Positions 17,142-27,322 are shown, counted from the stretch's first letter. The stretch is 64,000 nucleotides of DNA from an uncultured Bacteroidota bacterium (GCA_903906365.1 CAIVKC010000039.1:49988-113987), one strand, 5' to 3'. Notes: generated by a model not told the origin, from the sequence alone. Numbers and translations are program-made.

Positions 17142-18035
17142 TTATTTTCCGGCTACCCCGGAATTGTAATATTTCCAGAGCAGGGCAGATACCTTGCGGG
17201 TCAGTTCCCAGGCCTCGTTGTTGCTTTCCCAGCTCTTATCCTGAATGTTTTTGGTAAAAATGCTTACAATATAGGGATGGGGTGCATTGACATAGAGGAT
17301 TTCATTGCGGCTGTCATCAATGGCCCCGTTTTTATCTGCCGTGAAGATACCTGCCGGAATTTCCGCGAGGGCTTCCTCATCCCAGTACTGTCTTCCCAGC
17401 AGACGCAGCATTTTGTCGCTCGAGGTTTTAGAAAGCGCCCTGCCTTCCACAATGGATTTCATGATCAGGCACATTTCCCGGGGCGTGGTTTGTCCCCAGC
17501 CATATAATTCACGGGCTCCCTCCCTGCCCGGTGTTCTGCTGTTTACCCGGGTATACCGGTAACCCAGGCTGTCAAGGAGCTGGTTGATTCTCGCGCCGCC
17601 ACCGGCCAGCCCCTGTAGCCAGAGGCTGGCACAATTGTCACTGATGGTCAGCATCAGCATCATGACCTTGCTCAATTCAATGGTGCTGCCTGCCTTGAAA
17701 TTGGACAAAATGTCATCCCCTTCGCTGTAATAGAGTGAATCCGTATAGGTGAGGCGCTGGTGATAGGCCAACCTGCCTATTTCCGTTTCCCGCATGATGC
17801 CCAGCAGGATGGGGACCTTCACGATACTGGCCGTGGGGAAAATGCTGTCCCCATGAATGGAAACCATTTTTCCGCCCTTCAGATCATACACACATAACCC
17901 GATTTCTCCATGAAAGCCTTTCATCAGGTTGCTGATCTCTGCTTCCAGTCTGGTATCTTTTCCCTGTGCACGGGTCTGGGAGCATAATGAACATACAATG
18001 AGCCCAATGACAACATAACGACGCATAACAGACAA
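17142..18035 (-). CDS. Class A beta-lactamase-like serine hydrolase
   Basis: 297 residues with a signal peptide (residues 1-24, cleavage near TRAQ). The penicillin-recognising motifs stand at Ser70-x-x-Lys73 (SIVK), Ser132-Asp133-Asn134 (SDN) and Lys235-Asn236-Gly237 (KNG), almost the standard Ambler positions. However, the omega-loop region (about 160-182) has no Glu-x-x-x-Asn motif, which class A enzymes use to release the acyl-enzyme. The protein may therefore be a DD-peptidase-like or esterase relative rather than an efficient beta-lactamase. It is first in a minus-strand unit with the 77-residue protein and the SRAP gene. The periplasmic location is inferred from the signal. Confidence 0.83.
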   Translation of the reverse strand: MSVMRRYVVIGLIVCSLCSQTRAQGKDTRLEAEISNLMKGFHGEIGLCVYDLKGGKMVSIHGDSIFPTASIVKVPILLGIMRETEIGRLAYHQRLTYTDSLYYSEGDDILSNFKAGSTIELSKVMMLMLTISDNCASLWLQGLAGGGARINQLLDSLGYRYTRVNSRTPGREGARELYGWGQTTPREMCLIMKSIVEGRALSKTSSDKMLRLLGRQYWDEEALAEIPAGIFTADKNGAIDDSRNEILYVNAPHPYIVSIFTKNIQDKSWESNNEAWELTRKVSALLWKYYNSGVAGK

Positions 18036-18530
18036 TTTAGCCGGGTTGATAAAACCGAATCACCGGTTCGGTCAATGAAATTACTAAAAAAACTCCGCCA
18101 TTATCCTTCTTATGATACCAGGGACGTTTGCCAAACAAACCTCAGCAGGGATTCTTTGCTAAGCTTCCAGGCCTGCCCGATCACCTGTCCCGGACCCCCG
18201 GTTCCCGATCAGGCATTTGCTTGCCTCTGTTTGGCTTTAGTCCAGCATAAATGAACTACCTTGGGGCCAGCATATTAAAAAGGTCATTTTCTGCATCCGA
18301 CCTACATCGTGTTGTCAGGCATTGTTCCCCCAGGCTTTTATCTCATTGCAAAGGATACAGCAGTTGCTGAAAACCCTGCATCAGGTTCCCGGTTTTTCAG
18401 ATGACAGGAAAATCCAACCAGGGAGTAAAATAAGCTGGTAATATGGTTAGGTTGGTCCGGATCACCCCTGCCAGCGGGGGGAAATCACTTCCGGAGGCAT
18501 TTTAATTATTCAATAAGTATATTCCATTCC
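18036..18530. other. Divergent intergenic region, no feature recognised
   Basis: 495 bases between the beta-lactamase-like gene and the desaturase gene, transcribed away from each other. Both promoters should lie here. I found no clear TAnnTTTG box, operator, RNA gene or credible small ORF. Confidence 0.5.
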
Positions 18531-19547
18531 ATGCCCTTCATTGATTATGTACTCCAACAGCCCGCTTACGGCTGGACTGATGAAAAAGGTGAGCTCCGTA
18601 TTCCTACCAAAAGCCAGCTATTCAAAGAAGCCTTTAGCAGGATCAATATTTTTAAAACCAGAAAAAACTGGATGAGCGCCATCAGCTGGATCATGGTGCT
18701 ATGCATGCTTCCCTTTTTCTACCGTTTCCTCACCCAGTATCTTTCCTGGAAACTGACCGCCCTGGTCGTTTTGTACAGCATGGTCATCATGGGAACCCAC
18801 GGCACCATCTGGTTTCACCGTTTTTGCACCCACCGGGCTTATACATTCAGCCATCCTGTCTGGCGATTCCTGACACAAAATCTGGTCATCAAAACATTTC
18901 CGGAAGAAATTTATGTGGTATCCCACCATGTTCATCATTCCAAGTCTGATCTTCCGGGGGATCCCTATAATGCGCGTGCGGGATTTTTATATTGTATGCT
19001 GTCCGATGTCAATCATCAGAGCATTTCCAAGAACCTGAATCAGACTGACTATAAGAAGGCTGCCCATTTTATGACCCATACCGGCGTGCAGATCAGCAGC
19101 TATAGTGATTACCGGCGCTGGGGTTCCATCGCAACGCCACTGTATACCATCGCCCTGTGGCTGCTCAACTGGGTATTCTGGTATTTGGTTTTTTACCTGC
19201 TCGGCGGTCAGGCGCTTGCCTGCGCGATGTTCAGTGCAGCGATGCTATGGTTTATCCTGGTCAGGGCATTCAATTATACCGGCCATGGAAAGGGTCGGGA
19301 AAAACACGTCGACGGAGTGGACTTTGACCGAAGCAACCTCTCCATCAATGAATCCCGGCCGGGTCTATTGGCGGGGGAGTGGCACAATAACCACCACCTG
19401 TATCCGGCCAGTGCCAGGGCAGGATTTCTGCCTTACCAGCTGGACCTGGCTTGGATCTACATTTTCCTGCTTTACAAACTCGGTGCCATCTCCTCCTACC
19501 ATGATTCGAAAAAGGAATTTCTCCGCAAATACACCCCCCATAAATAA
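18531..19547 (+). CDS. Membrane fatty-acid (acyl-CoA) desaturase
   Basis: 338 residues with four or so transmembrane helices. The three histidine boxes of the stearoyl-CoA-type desaturases are present: HRFCTH (His96 to His101), HHVHH (132-136) and HNNHH in WHNNHHLYP near residue 283. These bind the di-iron centre that inserts a cis double bond, usually delta-9, into an acyl chain using oxygen. Length is typical. The ATG at 18531 is the only start giving the full N-terminus. It appears to be a single-gene unit, ending 46 bases from a convergent gene. It would adjust membrane fluidity. Confidence 0.92.
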   Translation: MPFIDYVLQQPAYGWTDEKGELRIPTKSQLFKEAFSRINIFKTRKNWMSAISWIMVLCMLPFFYRFLTQYLSWKLTALVVLYSMVIMGTHGTIWFHRFCTHRAYTFSHPVWRFLTQNLVIKTFPEEIYVVSHHVHHSKSDLPGDPYNARAGFLYCMLSDVNHQSISKNLNQTDYKKAAHFMTHTGVQISSYSDYRRWGSIATPLYTIALWLLNWVFWYLVFYLLGGQALACAMFSAAMLWFILVRAFNYTGHGKGREKHVDGVDFDRSNLSINESRPGLLAGEWHNNHHLYPASARAGFLPYQLDLAWIYIFLLYKLGAISSYHDSKKEFLRKYTPHK

Positions 19548-19593
19548 CCAGGAAATACGAGTCCCTGACTGGCGGGTAAAAGAGCCTGTCTAT

Positions 19594-20226
19594 TTACCTT
19601 AACCGGAACCGAAAGCTGGCCATCAGGCCCCAGCTGTTCAGGCTGGCCGTTCCTAACTGGTGGAAGGGCGCCCATTGGTAAGACCCGCCCACCCTGATGG
19701 CCGTCCCCGCGTATTTACTCAGTGGTATGAGAACGCCGGCATCCGTTTGGAAAACAGGTTTGATGGCTGACTGGGGGTTGTCAAATTCCCCCAGGTATTG
19801 GTCAAAGCTGATAAAATTCACTCCCGCACCTGCGCCAATATAAGGCAGAACGACTCCTTTTTTATACAATGAATAGGTGAGGGCAGCCATGACCGGGAGT
19901 TGCTGAATGGAATTGGTCAATACAGCCGAGACCGTAGTTCCCTGATCAAGGGTGTACTGCTGTCTTGGATACTTCTGATAATAATCGTTGTGGGCTAGCT
20001 GCAGTCCAATGCTTAGCTGTTCATTAACAGGGTAGGCCACCCCTGCCGTAAATCCCCTGAAGGCGGCCTGGTTAACCTGATCTCTGAAGGCTCCTGCAGG
20101 TATATTGACCATATATCCGGCATTGAATTCGGCGGAATGCTGGGCCTGCGCGTCCGATGAAAAGAAAATCAGTGCAGAGGCCATCGCCAGCATGCTGAGA
20201 CAAGATGTCAATTTTTCCTTTTTCAT
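19594..20226 (-). CDS. Small outer-membrane beta-barrel protein
   Basis: 210 residues from the ATG at 20226, which begins a signal peptide (MKKEKLTSCLSMLAMASALI, cleavage near DAQAQ). The mature part has amphipathic beta strands (AEFNAGYMVNIPAG, QLSIGLQLAHND, GTAIRVGGSYQW) and ends in SFRFRLR, a typical outer-membrane barrel terminus. It looks like the OmpW/OMP_b-brl group of small porin-like proteins. A longer frame (to 20322) would run into the DUF4136 gene, so the shorter start is chosen. It starts 10 bases after that gene, so the two are probably co-expressed. Confidence 0.8.
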   Translation of the reverse strand: MKKEKLTSCLSMLAMASALIFFSSDAQAQHSAEFNAGYMVNIPAGAFRDQVNQAAFRGFTAGVAYPVNEQLSIGLQLAHNDYYQKYPRQQYTLDQGTTVSAVLTNSIQQLPVMAALTYSLYKKGVVLPYIGAGAGVNFISFDQYLGEFDNPQSAIKPVFQTDAGVLIPLSKYAGTAIRVGGSYQWAPFHQLGTASLNSWGLMASFRFRLR

Positions 20227-20236
20227 GAATTTGAAA

Positions 20237-20881
20237 TTAATTGGTTGCTTTAATATAGGAGGACTGCTCAAGCAGCGCCTTTGCTTCAGCCGGCGCATTG
20301 GCCGGATTAAAGATGTCTTCACCCCTCACCAAACCCGACCAGAGTAGTTTGAGCTTATTGCCATTGGCGGCTGCATTTTTCAGGTCCAGGATATCCACTT
20401 CCAATCCGCCGCTTTCAATGGAGTAGCTGCCAATAAAAGTGGGCGGATAATATCCATAGCCCGGGTAACCCCAGTAATAGGGATCATAATACAAACCATA
20501 ATTGTCCCAGTAATCCGAATAACTGAACAGGCCGGTGGAGGTGTTACTGACTTCCGAAACATTGACTGCCAGATCGGGGTTACTGGCTTTTGGTACCAGG
20601 GTATAACCCCGCTGTTGCAACGATTGGCTCAACTGGGCAATCAGTCCGGATTCATAGGGCCCCAATTGCCTGCCAAGGAACTGGTTGTCCTCTATGATAT
20701 CGGCCGAATCGGCGATGCTGAAGGTTTTATAACCCTGGAAACGGGCCGAGGAATCCACTTGGGTGACATAGATCCTGGTTTCCTCATTGGAAAGGTTATT
20801 GAGCGGTTCCTTTTTGCAACCCGCTGCGAAAATGCCTGCGCAAAGGGCGATACATGCCAAAGGTTTGCTGAAAGTATTCAT
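20237..20881 (-). CDS. DUF4136 family lipoprotein
   Basis: 214 residues with a lipoprotein signal ending AAGC (Cys22). The body matches the DUF4136 pattern: an early D-x-S-A-x-F-x-x-Y-K-T-F-like stretch (VDSSARFQGYKTFSIAD), a central Tyr/Gly/Pro-rich loop (YYDPYYWGYPGYGYYPP), and a strand reading GGLEVDILDLKNA. These lipoproteins occur widely in Bacteroidota and Proteobacteria; the function is unknown and an envelope role is assumed. It is upstream of the small barrel gene in a two-gene unit. Confidence 0.82.
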   Translation of the reverse strand: MNTFSKPLACIALCAGIFAAGCKKEPLNNLSNEETRIYVTQVDSSARFQGYKTFSIADSADIIEDNQFLGRQLGPYESGLIAQLSQSLQQRGYTLVPKASNPDLAVNVSEVSNTSTGLFSYSDYWDNYGLYYDPYYWGYPGYGYYPPTFIGSYSIESGGLEVDILDLKNAAANGNKLKLLWSGLVRGEDIFNPANAPAEAKALLEQSSYIKATN

Positions 20882-21536
20882 AGTGATTACCTGCTTTTTA
20901 AAATACCCCCATCAAAGAAAATGCCTGCCGTCTTCCCTGAATTTTGGTTAACGAATAAATAACTGAAAATGACCCTTCCTTTGGGCCGACCCTTGCAACA
21001 ACCAACAGCGGTTAGATTGATTCGCTAATAAAATGTGAAAATGAACCCGGAAAAAAAGGTTCATGGCTGTGATGGGTGAGGAAAAATTTTCACAGTCATC
21101 GGTACATTTTTCAGCCCTTCCCTGTGGATCGGGAATCACCGCGCTGACATCCTGTTTATAAGCCCCGGGCCGGGTGGGCCTATGGATGGGAGAGTCCATA
21201 TGTCCAATGGCCCGGAACTCGCTTCTGGACCCAGGGTACCTTTATTATAAAAAAATGGCGGCTGCTATACCATCACATGCATCCTGACCATCCTGTCCCT
21301 GAAAAAACAATCGGACAGGATAATCGCAGGATAAACGGAAATGTTGTCTACCGGCTTTGTCCGGCCCTTAGCCAGGGTGAACTATAAGGAAATCCAAAAA
21401 GGGCTTAAGGAAATTAAATGCACCCGGTATTATCCATCAGCAGCCGTAACCAACAGGCAGCAGCCAGGTCCTTAAACCGGCGGGTATTTACTGCCTTCGC
21501 TGTCACCCGGATCCTTTACCATGGGGGTTTATTAAA
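20882..21536. other. Long intergenic region with a nested inverted repeat
   Basis: 655 bases with no credible gene. TGTGAAAA (21034-21041) can pair with TTTTCACA (21087-21094), enclosing ATGAACC (21041-21047) and GGTTCAT (21058-21064), which also pair. The element lies about 155 bases before the DUF4136 start and might be a structured leader on the minus strand. No known riboswitch is recognised. An 83-codon frame (20948-21199) has no protein-like character. Confidence 0.35.
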
Positions 21537-22643
21537 CTACTGAATCAGCAAGGGCAGGCTTTTAGCGCCGCCCCCTGTAAACAGGACCCTGATGAAGTAG
21601 ACGCCCCTGGCCAGGGAGGATAAGTTAAGATTAAACTGGTTGCTGCCTGTCTGCAGGAAGACATGGTGCTGCTGCACGGAGTGGCCGTCTGCGCTGAAAA
21701 GCAGGATGGACACATTTTCTGCGTCAGGGGAGTTTATCTGCAGAGTCGTCTGGTCATGAGCCGGATTGGGAACTGTGCCGGTGAATTCCAGCCTGTAGCT
21801 GCTGTCCCGGGGCAGGGCAGCCGGCAGGGTGGTGATACTGCTGGATACATATTGGGAAGAATACACCGGGTTGCCGCTGCAACCTGATATACTATAGGAA
21901 AAGACTCTTATATAATAAGTGGTGGCTGGATCAAGCTTTCTTCCGCATGCCGAGGTGTTAAAGGCGGTATTGGAGCCTGCATGAATCACCAGGCTGTTGC
22001 CGCAGTTTTGTCCCGGCTGATAGATGGCCGACCCGTTGATAACACTTGAATCAGGGCTGCTGCTGCACAATACCAGGTATCCGTCCGGTGGGAACTGGGG
22101 TGGAGTGAAGGAGCCGCTGATCATGGAGGAAGTAATTCCACCGGCTGACATTTGGAGGCTGGGAGGAACAGCAGGCGGTATCGTCAGACAAATATCGATG
22201 GGGTTGGAGTATACATAGCTTGCCGGGCTGTTACCATCCCAAATATAGGCTACCAGCAAAAAATGATAGGTTGTACCATTATTAAGACCGGAAGCGGTGG
22301 CCTGCGTCAAAGGAAGGGAAGGCAGATTGGTCTGGCTGGTTTCCACGATGATGCCGTTGTATACAGCATGCTCCGGGTCAAAGCCATTGGGCGCGTTGAT
22401 CAGGGAAGGGGTGCTGGTGGCAAAAAACAGGAGGTAACCCGCCTTGTAACCAGCAGGAGCCGGAAATTGGGCATCCTTCCAGTACAGGGTTGCTGACTGG
22501 TCTGCGGGGGTCCCGGTGAGTGTACCTGCCGCACCATTCAGGGCAGGTGCATAGCTGTTGTCCTGGGAAAATCCTGATTGAATCAGGAACAGCAGGGTAC
22601 ATAAGCAGATAACTGCCTTTCGGTAGGGTAAAGATGTTTTCAT
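21537..22643 (-). CDS. Secreted protein with type IX secretion sorting domain
   Basis: 368 residues from the ATG at 22643, which begins a signal peptide (MKTSLPYRKAVICLCTLLF, cleavage near GFSQ). The middle carries Thr/Ser/Tyr-rich beta repeats resembling fibronectin type III (GLNNGTTYHFLLVAYIWDG and LDPATTYYIRVFSYSISG). The last 75 or so residues form a Por-type C-terminal sorting domain (NPAHDQTTLQINS, then LSSLARGVYFIRVLF), the signal for T9SS export and surface attachment. A longer frame to 22670 adds nine residues ahead of the signal and is unlikely. The ligand is unknown. It is a single gene flanked by long non-coding gaps. Confidence 0.82.
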   Translation of the reverse strand: MKTSLPYRKAVICLCTLLFLIQSGFSQDNSYAPALNGAAGTLTGTPADQSATLYWKDAQFPAPAGYKAGYLLFFATSTPSLINAPNGFDPEHAVYNGIIVETSQTNLPSLPLTQATASGLNNGTTYHFLLVAYIWDGNSPASYVYSNPIDICLTIPPAVPPSLQMSAGGITSSMISGSFTPPQFPPDGYLVLCSSSPDSSVINGSAIYQPGQNCGNSLVIHAGSNTAFNTSACGRKLDPATTYYIRVFSYSISGCSGNPVYSSQYVSSSITTLPAALPRDSSYRLEFTGTVPNPAHDQTTLQINSPDAENVSILLFSADGHSVQQHHVFLQTGSNQFNLNLSSLARGVYFIRVLFTGGGAKSLPLLIQ

Positions 22644-23272
22644 CCTGGTACGGTTTAAAAAGTATTCCAAATCCTTCCAACCGGTTGCCCATGCCTGATT
22701 AATGCGATGGGCCGGAAAGAACCTGGTTTTTCATGGGTCTGGATAAAAAACGGGCGGATTACCTTGTTAAACGAAGCTGTATTCCCTTGAGATGCCCTGT
22801 GGGGGCACTGGTTTCTTATTTTAGATAAATAACAGTAATATGATCAAATAAAACCATTAGCCAATAATGCTGGATTATACGCAAAACATGATGGATTGGA
22901 TATCAGGGATGGGCCCTTGCGGGCATCGGTTTGGTCCGAAGGATAGTAGGGTCACTCAGGCAGGAAATGGATTAAACGCCCCTTGGGCGCTTGGGGTATA
23001 CCCGGCTGCAAAATTGATGGCAGCCGCATGAAGGGTTATTCATCGCGAGCTACTTCCCGTTGGGGAGGCTGCCGGGCGAATCTGACCTATTGGAATGGAT
23101 TTTATGAAAGCTGCCTGTAGAGGAGATGGGTCATACAAACAGGAGGACAATTCCTCAGTTGCTGGAGATAAAAGTATAACACATTTTGGATAGTTGCAAT
23201 AGATGAGGCGACCTTTTTTCCTGGCAGCCGGATCGCTCCACAAAACTGGCTGGGCCGCGCAGTGGCATACCC
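22644..23272. other. Intergenic region, no gene recognised
   Basis: About 630 bases upstream of the T9SS cargo gene. Minus-strand frames near 23040-23296 are rich in Pro, Ser and Cys without domain or signal features and are not called. No RNA gene or operator was recognised. Confidence 0.45.
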
Positions 23273-23310
23273 CCAAAAAAAGGATCCACCCCTCAATGGA
23301 GTGGATCCTT
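23273..23310 (-). terminator. Strong intrinsic terminator of the frameshifted adhesin gene
   Basis: AAGGATCCAC (23280-23289) and GTGGATCCTT (23301-23310) form a perfect 10-bp stem, extended inward by two more G-C pairs across one mismatch, with a five-base loop. On the minus strand it is followed at once by a run of seven T (A-run at 23274-23281 on the plus strand). It lies 20 bases after the stop at 23331. Confidence 0.85.
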
Positions 23311-23330
23311 ATAATTAGCGGGAAAAACGG

Positions 23331-26300
23331 TTAGTTCCTCAGGAATTTGATGATTTGCGTTTGACCTCCCAGGAAGGTTCCCTGCAGGATATATACGCCT
23401 TTTGACAAGGAACCTGTCTGCAGGCTGACCGTATTGGTTCCAGGCTGAACCTGCACGCTACGACGCTGCAGGGGTTTTCCTTCCATGCCAAGAATCACCA
23501 GTTCCACGGTTGCGGCCTTTGTTGCATTGATGGTCAGGCTCGTAGACTCGTGCACCGGATTGGGTGCAAGGGAGATCAGTTCCAGGGCGGGCGTTTCAGC
23601 CGTTATGAGTTTGATCACCGAATAACTTTCAACCCCGTGGCTGTCGGTCATTTTCACCCGGTAGTAAGATTTGGCTGAGGTACTTCCATAATCGTTATAA
23701 GAAAAACCTTGCGAACAATCAGCGGGATTGACTGCAGTGGCAGAATCAATCCTGGTGAAATCGATCCCGTTGTCCGAGCGCTGTAATTCAAATGTATTGG
23801 GGGCTGCGTTACATTGCGCCTTCCATGAAAGCGTATTGAATCCGTTGCCTTTTACTGCGGTAAAATAGTCCAGCTTGATGGCAAGTGGATTGTCTGGGGT
23901 ACCAAAATTGTTACCCAGGGCAAAAGGACTAAAAGTGGATACCCCGGTCCAGGTAATGGAACCTGTAATGGTTCCTCCATTGGTAAAGCTGCTGCCATAG
24001 CTGCTGGCATCCCACTGCGTTCCGTTGAAATGAACCAGGGCAATGGTCACCAGGTCTTTGACGTAATTGCCCGGCGTTTCCCCGTTACAGGGGCTGTTGG
24101 CATTCCAGTATCCCGTAACATTGACGGTAGGAGTACCATTGACTCTGTTCAATATCCAGTGTTCACACACATTCACATAAGCCACAATAGTGGCCATACC
24201 GGCAGACAGTGGACCCAGTGAGTTGGCGGGAATCCGGTTATATTGACCCTGAAAAGCGTCTGTGGCCAGGGTAGGGGCACTGATGCCAATGGGCACGCAG
24301 CCTGTTCCCAGGGAGCCCACCGGAAAAATAAATGCCTGGTTGCCCACCTTATTCATCGGGCCATTCACATAGGGACTGTTGTATTGGGGGACGCCCGCCA
24401 CTGAATTGGCGACGGTAGCGGTTGCATTATTGTTTAGGATGAGCAGGTTGGTGGAGGAGGTGGTCAGGTACCCGGCCGCCAGGTTGATATTGGTGGTAAT
24501 TGTCTTATTAACGTTATTGACCCCGTCCACCAGGGTTACACCGGCCGCATTGCTTAAGGTCAGGCTGGCAAAAGTGGTAGCCCGGCTCCCGCCGATGGTT
24601 TGGGTAGTGCTACCATTCAACAGCAGGGTGCTGCCAGCAGCCGTGAAAGTGCCATTGTTGGTAAAGTTACCGGCCAGGCTGTGTGTAAAAGCACCGGCTG
24701 TGAATGTATTGGCCGCCGCTCCGATGACCAGATTGCCTCCGATGGTCAGCGCCTTTACAGCCGTTGTTCTGACGGTCCCCCCAAAAGTAAAATTGCCTGT
24801 AATGGAAGTGGTCCCGGCCTGCATGACAGCGGTACCTGAACCACTCAGGGTGAGATTGGCATAGTTGGTTGAATAAACGGTTTGGCCGGCCCCTGTATAA
24901 TTAACGGTATTACCGCTGTTGGTCGCCTGCAGGGAGGTGATGGTGGAAGTCCCCCCTAAACTGAGGGTGGCTCCCGCCGCCTGCACAAAGGTGCCGGCGC
25001 CCGTCAGGCTGGTTGGGATGGTGCAAAGGTTGTTGTTGGTCACCGTGATGCCGGAAGGGACCACCACGTTGCCCATGGTGATGGTGGGGCTTCCATTGAG
25101 GGCCTGACTATTGGTATTAAAGGTATAGATGCCGGTTGCTGCCCCAGTAAAAGTTCCGCTGTTGGTGATTCCATTTTCCACAGAGAGGGAGGCCCCGCCT
25201 GAATTGTTCCAGGATCCGCCGGTATTGACCCTGATCAGCCCCGTAAAGGATTTTGCCCCCGTAGCCGAAGATATGATGATCGAACCGGATACACCGGCCC
25301 CGATGGTGGTCGTGCCGGTTACGCCAAAGGTAAAGGCACCCACTGTAAAAATGGTGCCGTCTCCGACCACCAGATTCCCGCCAACCGTCAGATTGGCGGC
25401 GATGGAGGTTCGAACCGTTCCGCTGATGGTGAGGTCACCGCCGATACTGGTTGTTCCTGCCTGCATCACATCGGTTCCCGAACCGCTCATGGTTAAATGA
25501 TAGTAATTGGTGCTATTAAGGGTTTGGGCCGCACCCGTATAATTAACCGTATTACCGCTGCTGGTCGCCTGCAGGGTGCTGATGGCAGCCGTTCCGCCAA
25601 TTTTGAGCAAGGCGTTGGCTACCTGATTGAGGACTCCGCTACCAGCCAGGGCTGTACCGACTGTAAGAGTATTGTTGTTGTTGAGGGTAATCACGTTGAC
25701 CGTTACCCTTGATATGGAAAGTATTCCATTGAGGTCCTGGTTATTGATATCAAAGGTATAAATCCCAGTGCCTGCCGTAAAGGTCCCGTTGTTGGTGATA
25801 CCTCCCCGAACCGTAATGGGGGCATTGGCGGTATTGCTCCAGGTTCCACCCGTGTTAACGGTTATCAGACCGGTAAATATTTTTGTATTGACTGCACTGG
25901 TAATGCCAAGGGTTCCGGAGATCGTCGTGGCTCCTGTCACCGTGGTCGTTATGGCGCCAATATTAAATGTGCCGGAGGTTACTGCCAGGGCACCGGTAAT
26001 ATTCAGGGTGGTGGTACTTCCCCCAATGGCCAGTGTCCTTCCCGTGTTGGTGTTGGTCAGGTTATTGAAGGTCTGGGTAGCTGCTGTACCCAATATCACC
26101 TGATTGGCAGCCGTGCTGTTGAAGTTGATGGTCCCTGTGGAAGGAAGGAATGTTCCCCCGTTGTTGGTCCAGTTACCGCCGACACTGTGGGTAAAATTGC
26201 CGGCACTGAATCCGCCGGCCGCATTGATGATGACATTGCCGGTGATGGTCAATCCGGTGGAGGCGGTGGTAGTTCCCGTGGCAAAAGTAACCCGGTTGAA

Positions 26301-26856
26301 AGTGGTAAATACCGTGGCGGGTAATGTATTGGCGGCGTTGAATTGTACGGTGGAGGTGAGGGTGCCGGGTGTAAATACGGATCCGGCGGCATTGGAAACC
26401 GCCAGGCTGTTAACCTGCAGTGTTCCCACCAGCGGCCATATTAATGGTTCCGCTGCTGAGCACGCCTGAATTCCCCATGGTGACAGCACCATTTACTTTG
26501 AGGATGGTGCCTGTATTGAAAACCAGGGTTCCGTTGGTGGCGCTGGTGGTACTGCCCATTTGAAGACTGACAATGGGGTTGGCCGGTGAAACATTCAGGG
26601 TCATCGAATTGCCGTTGAGAATGGTAACATTGGCCGTGGACGTATTCTGACCGGGGTAACCATTGGCAACCGTGGCAGTTACCCAGGTGGCACCATTGAA
26701 TCGCTGCCAGTTGGCTACGGTATTCCAGTTACCGCTGGTCTGGGACCTGTAATCCCCGGTGGCCTGTTCAAAGCTTTGCAGGCTGCAAAATAAGATCAGA
26801 AAGGTGAGTACATGCCGGGCAGGTATGCCAATGGCAATGGGTAAAAATCTCTTCAT
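23331..26856 (-). pseudogene. Large T9SS-sorted beta-repeat surface protein, interrupted by one frameshift
   Basis: The frame opening at 26856 has a signal peptide and a G-x-W-x-x-x-x-x-W-type start (SGNWNTVANW). It runs to a stop near 26411. The rest, through to 23331, lies in another frame. Removing one A at about 26423-26424 (minus-strand GGGAACA to GGGACA) joins INMAAGG to TLQVNSLAV smoothly and gives about 1,174 residues. The body is Thr/Gly/Asn-rich beta-solenoid repeats; the end is a fibronectin-like segment and a Por-type T9SS sorting domain (APNPVHESTSLTINA, then SLSKGVYILQGTF). It would be a cell-surface adhesin-like protein. A good promoter and terminator flank it, so the frameshift may be a sequencing error, a recent mutation or phase variation. 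Confidence 0.8.
24700..25980 (-). repeat. Two tandem repeats of about 642 bp within the surface-protein gene
   Basis: The segments TACCGCTG... at 24911 and at 25553 lie 642 bases apart, exactly 214 codons, and their surroundings align. In protein, VNTGGTW to VMQAGTTSIGGDL in one copy matches VNTGGSW to VMQAGTTSITGNF in the other. Boundaries are approximate. Confidence 0.7.
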
Positions 26857-26902
26857 GGTTTCTAATTATTGGTATGAGGTAATACTAGGGAGGGATTAAG
26901 GG

Positions 26903-26931
26903 CAAATATAAGTATATTATAAACTATCAAA
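26903..26931 (-). promoter_or_regulatory. Bacteroidota-type promoter of the surface-protein gene
   Basis: On the minus strand, TTTG (26931-26928) is followed after 17 bases by TATATTTG (26910-26903), a full match to the -33/-7 pattern TTTG and TAnnTTTG of Bacteroidota sigma-A promoters. The expected start of transcription lies near 26896, about 40 bases before the ATG at 26856. The region is AT-rich. Confidence 0.7.
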
Positions 26932-27322
26932 TACATAATTTATTATCCTTTGCCTCAGTATTTTACCTTATTTAATATTTTATAATATGTATTGGTAATT
27001 TCCCGATTCCAGCCACGTTAAATAACGAAGGTATTTGCGGAAAACCACAAAGTTTATTAAGGGCGGCTGGCTTTGGGCGGACCATTCGAGGCCGGGTGCT
27101 GCAAAAAATCCCCGGGCATTCAACGGATTTATTAATTTCTCTCTTGCCGGGGCAGTACCCTACTGATCAGAAGCTATGAAAAGGAGGCCGGGGGATAAGC
27201 GGCCTGGGATGTATGCAGGAGGTATTTTAAAAAAAGCTGCTTATCTTGAAACCAGAGCAAATAATCGCCGGGTTAGAAAACCAATGGCAGATTCCGCCTA
27301 TTTACACAATTAAAATAAGGGT
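26932..27322. other. AT-rich to GC-rich intergenic region, no further feature
   Basis: About 390 bases between divergent genes. The left half is very AT-rich (26932-27000); the right half has ordinary composition and must hold the promoter of the PLP enzyme gene, which I could not locate. Confidence 0.4.

Noticed and set aside
20948..21199. 83-codon minus-strand ORF
   Set aside because: No domain, signal or conserved pattern; overlaps the nested inverted repeats.
23040..23296. Short minus-strand ORFs upstream of the adhesin terminator
   Set aside because: Pro/Ser/Cys-rich, overlapping each other in different frames, and crossing the terminator hairpin.
24379..26469. Chain of long plus-strand ORFs rich in Val, Pro and Leu
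   Set aside because: They are the antisense shadow of the repetitive Thr/Gly-rich surface-protein gene, which has a signal peptide, promoter, terminator and sorting domain.
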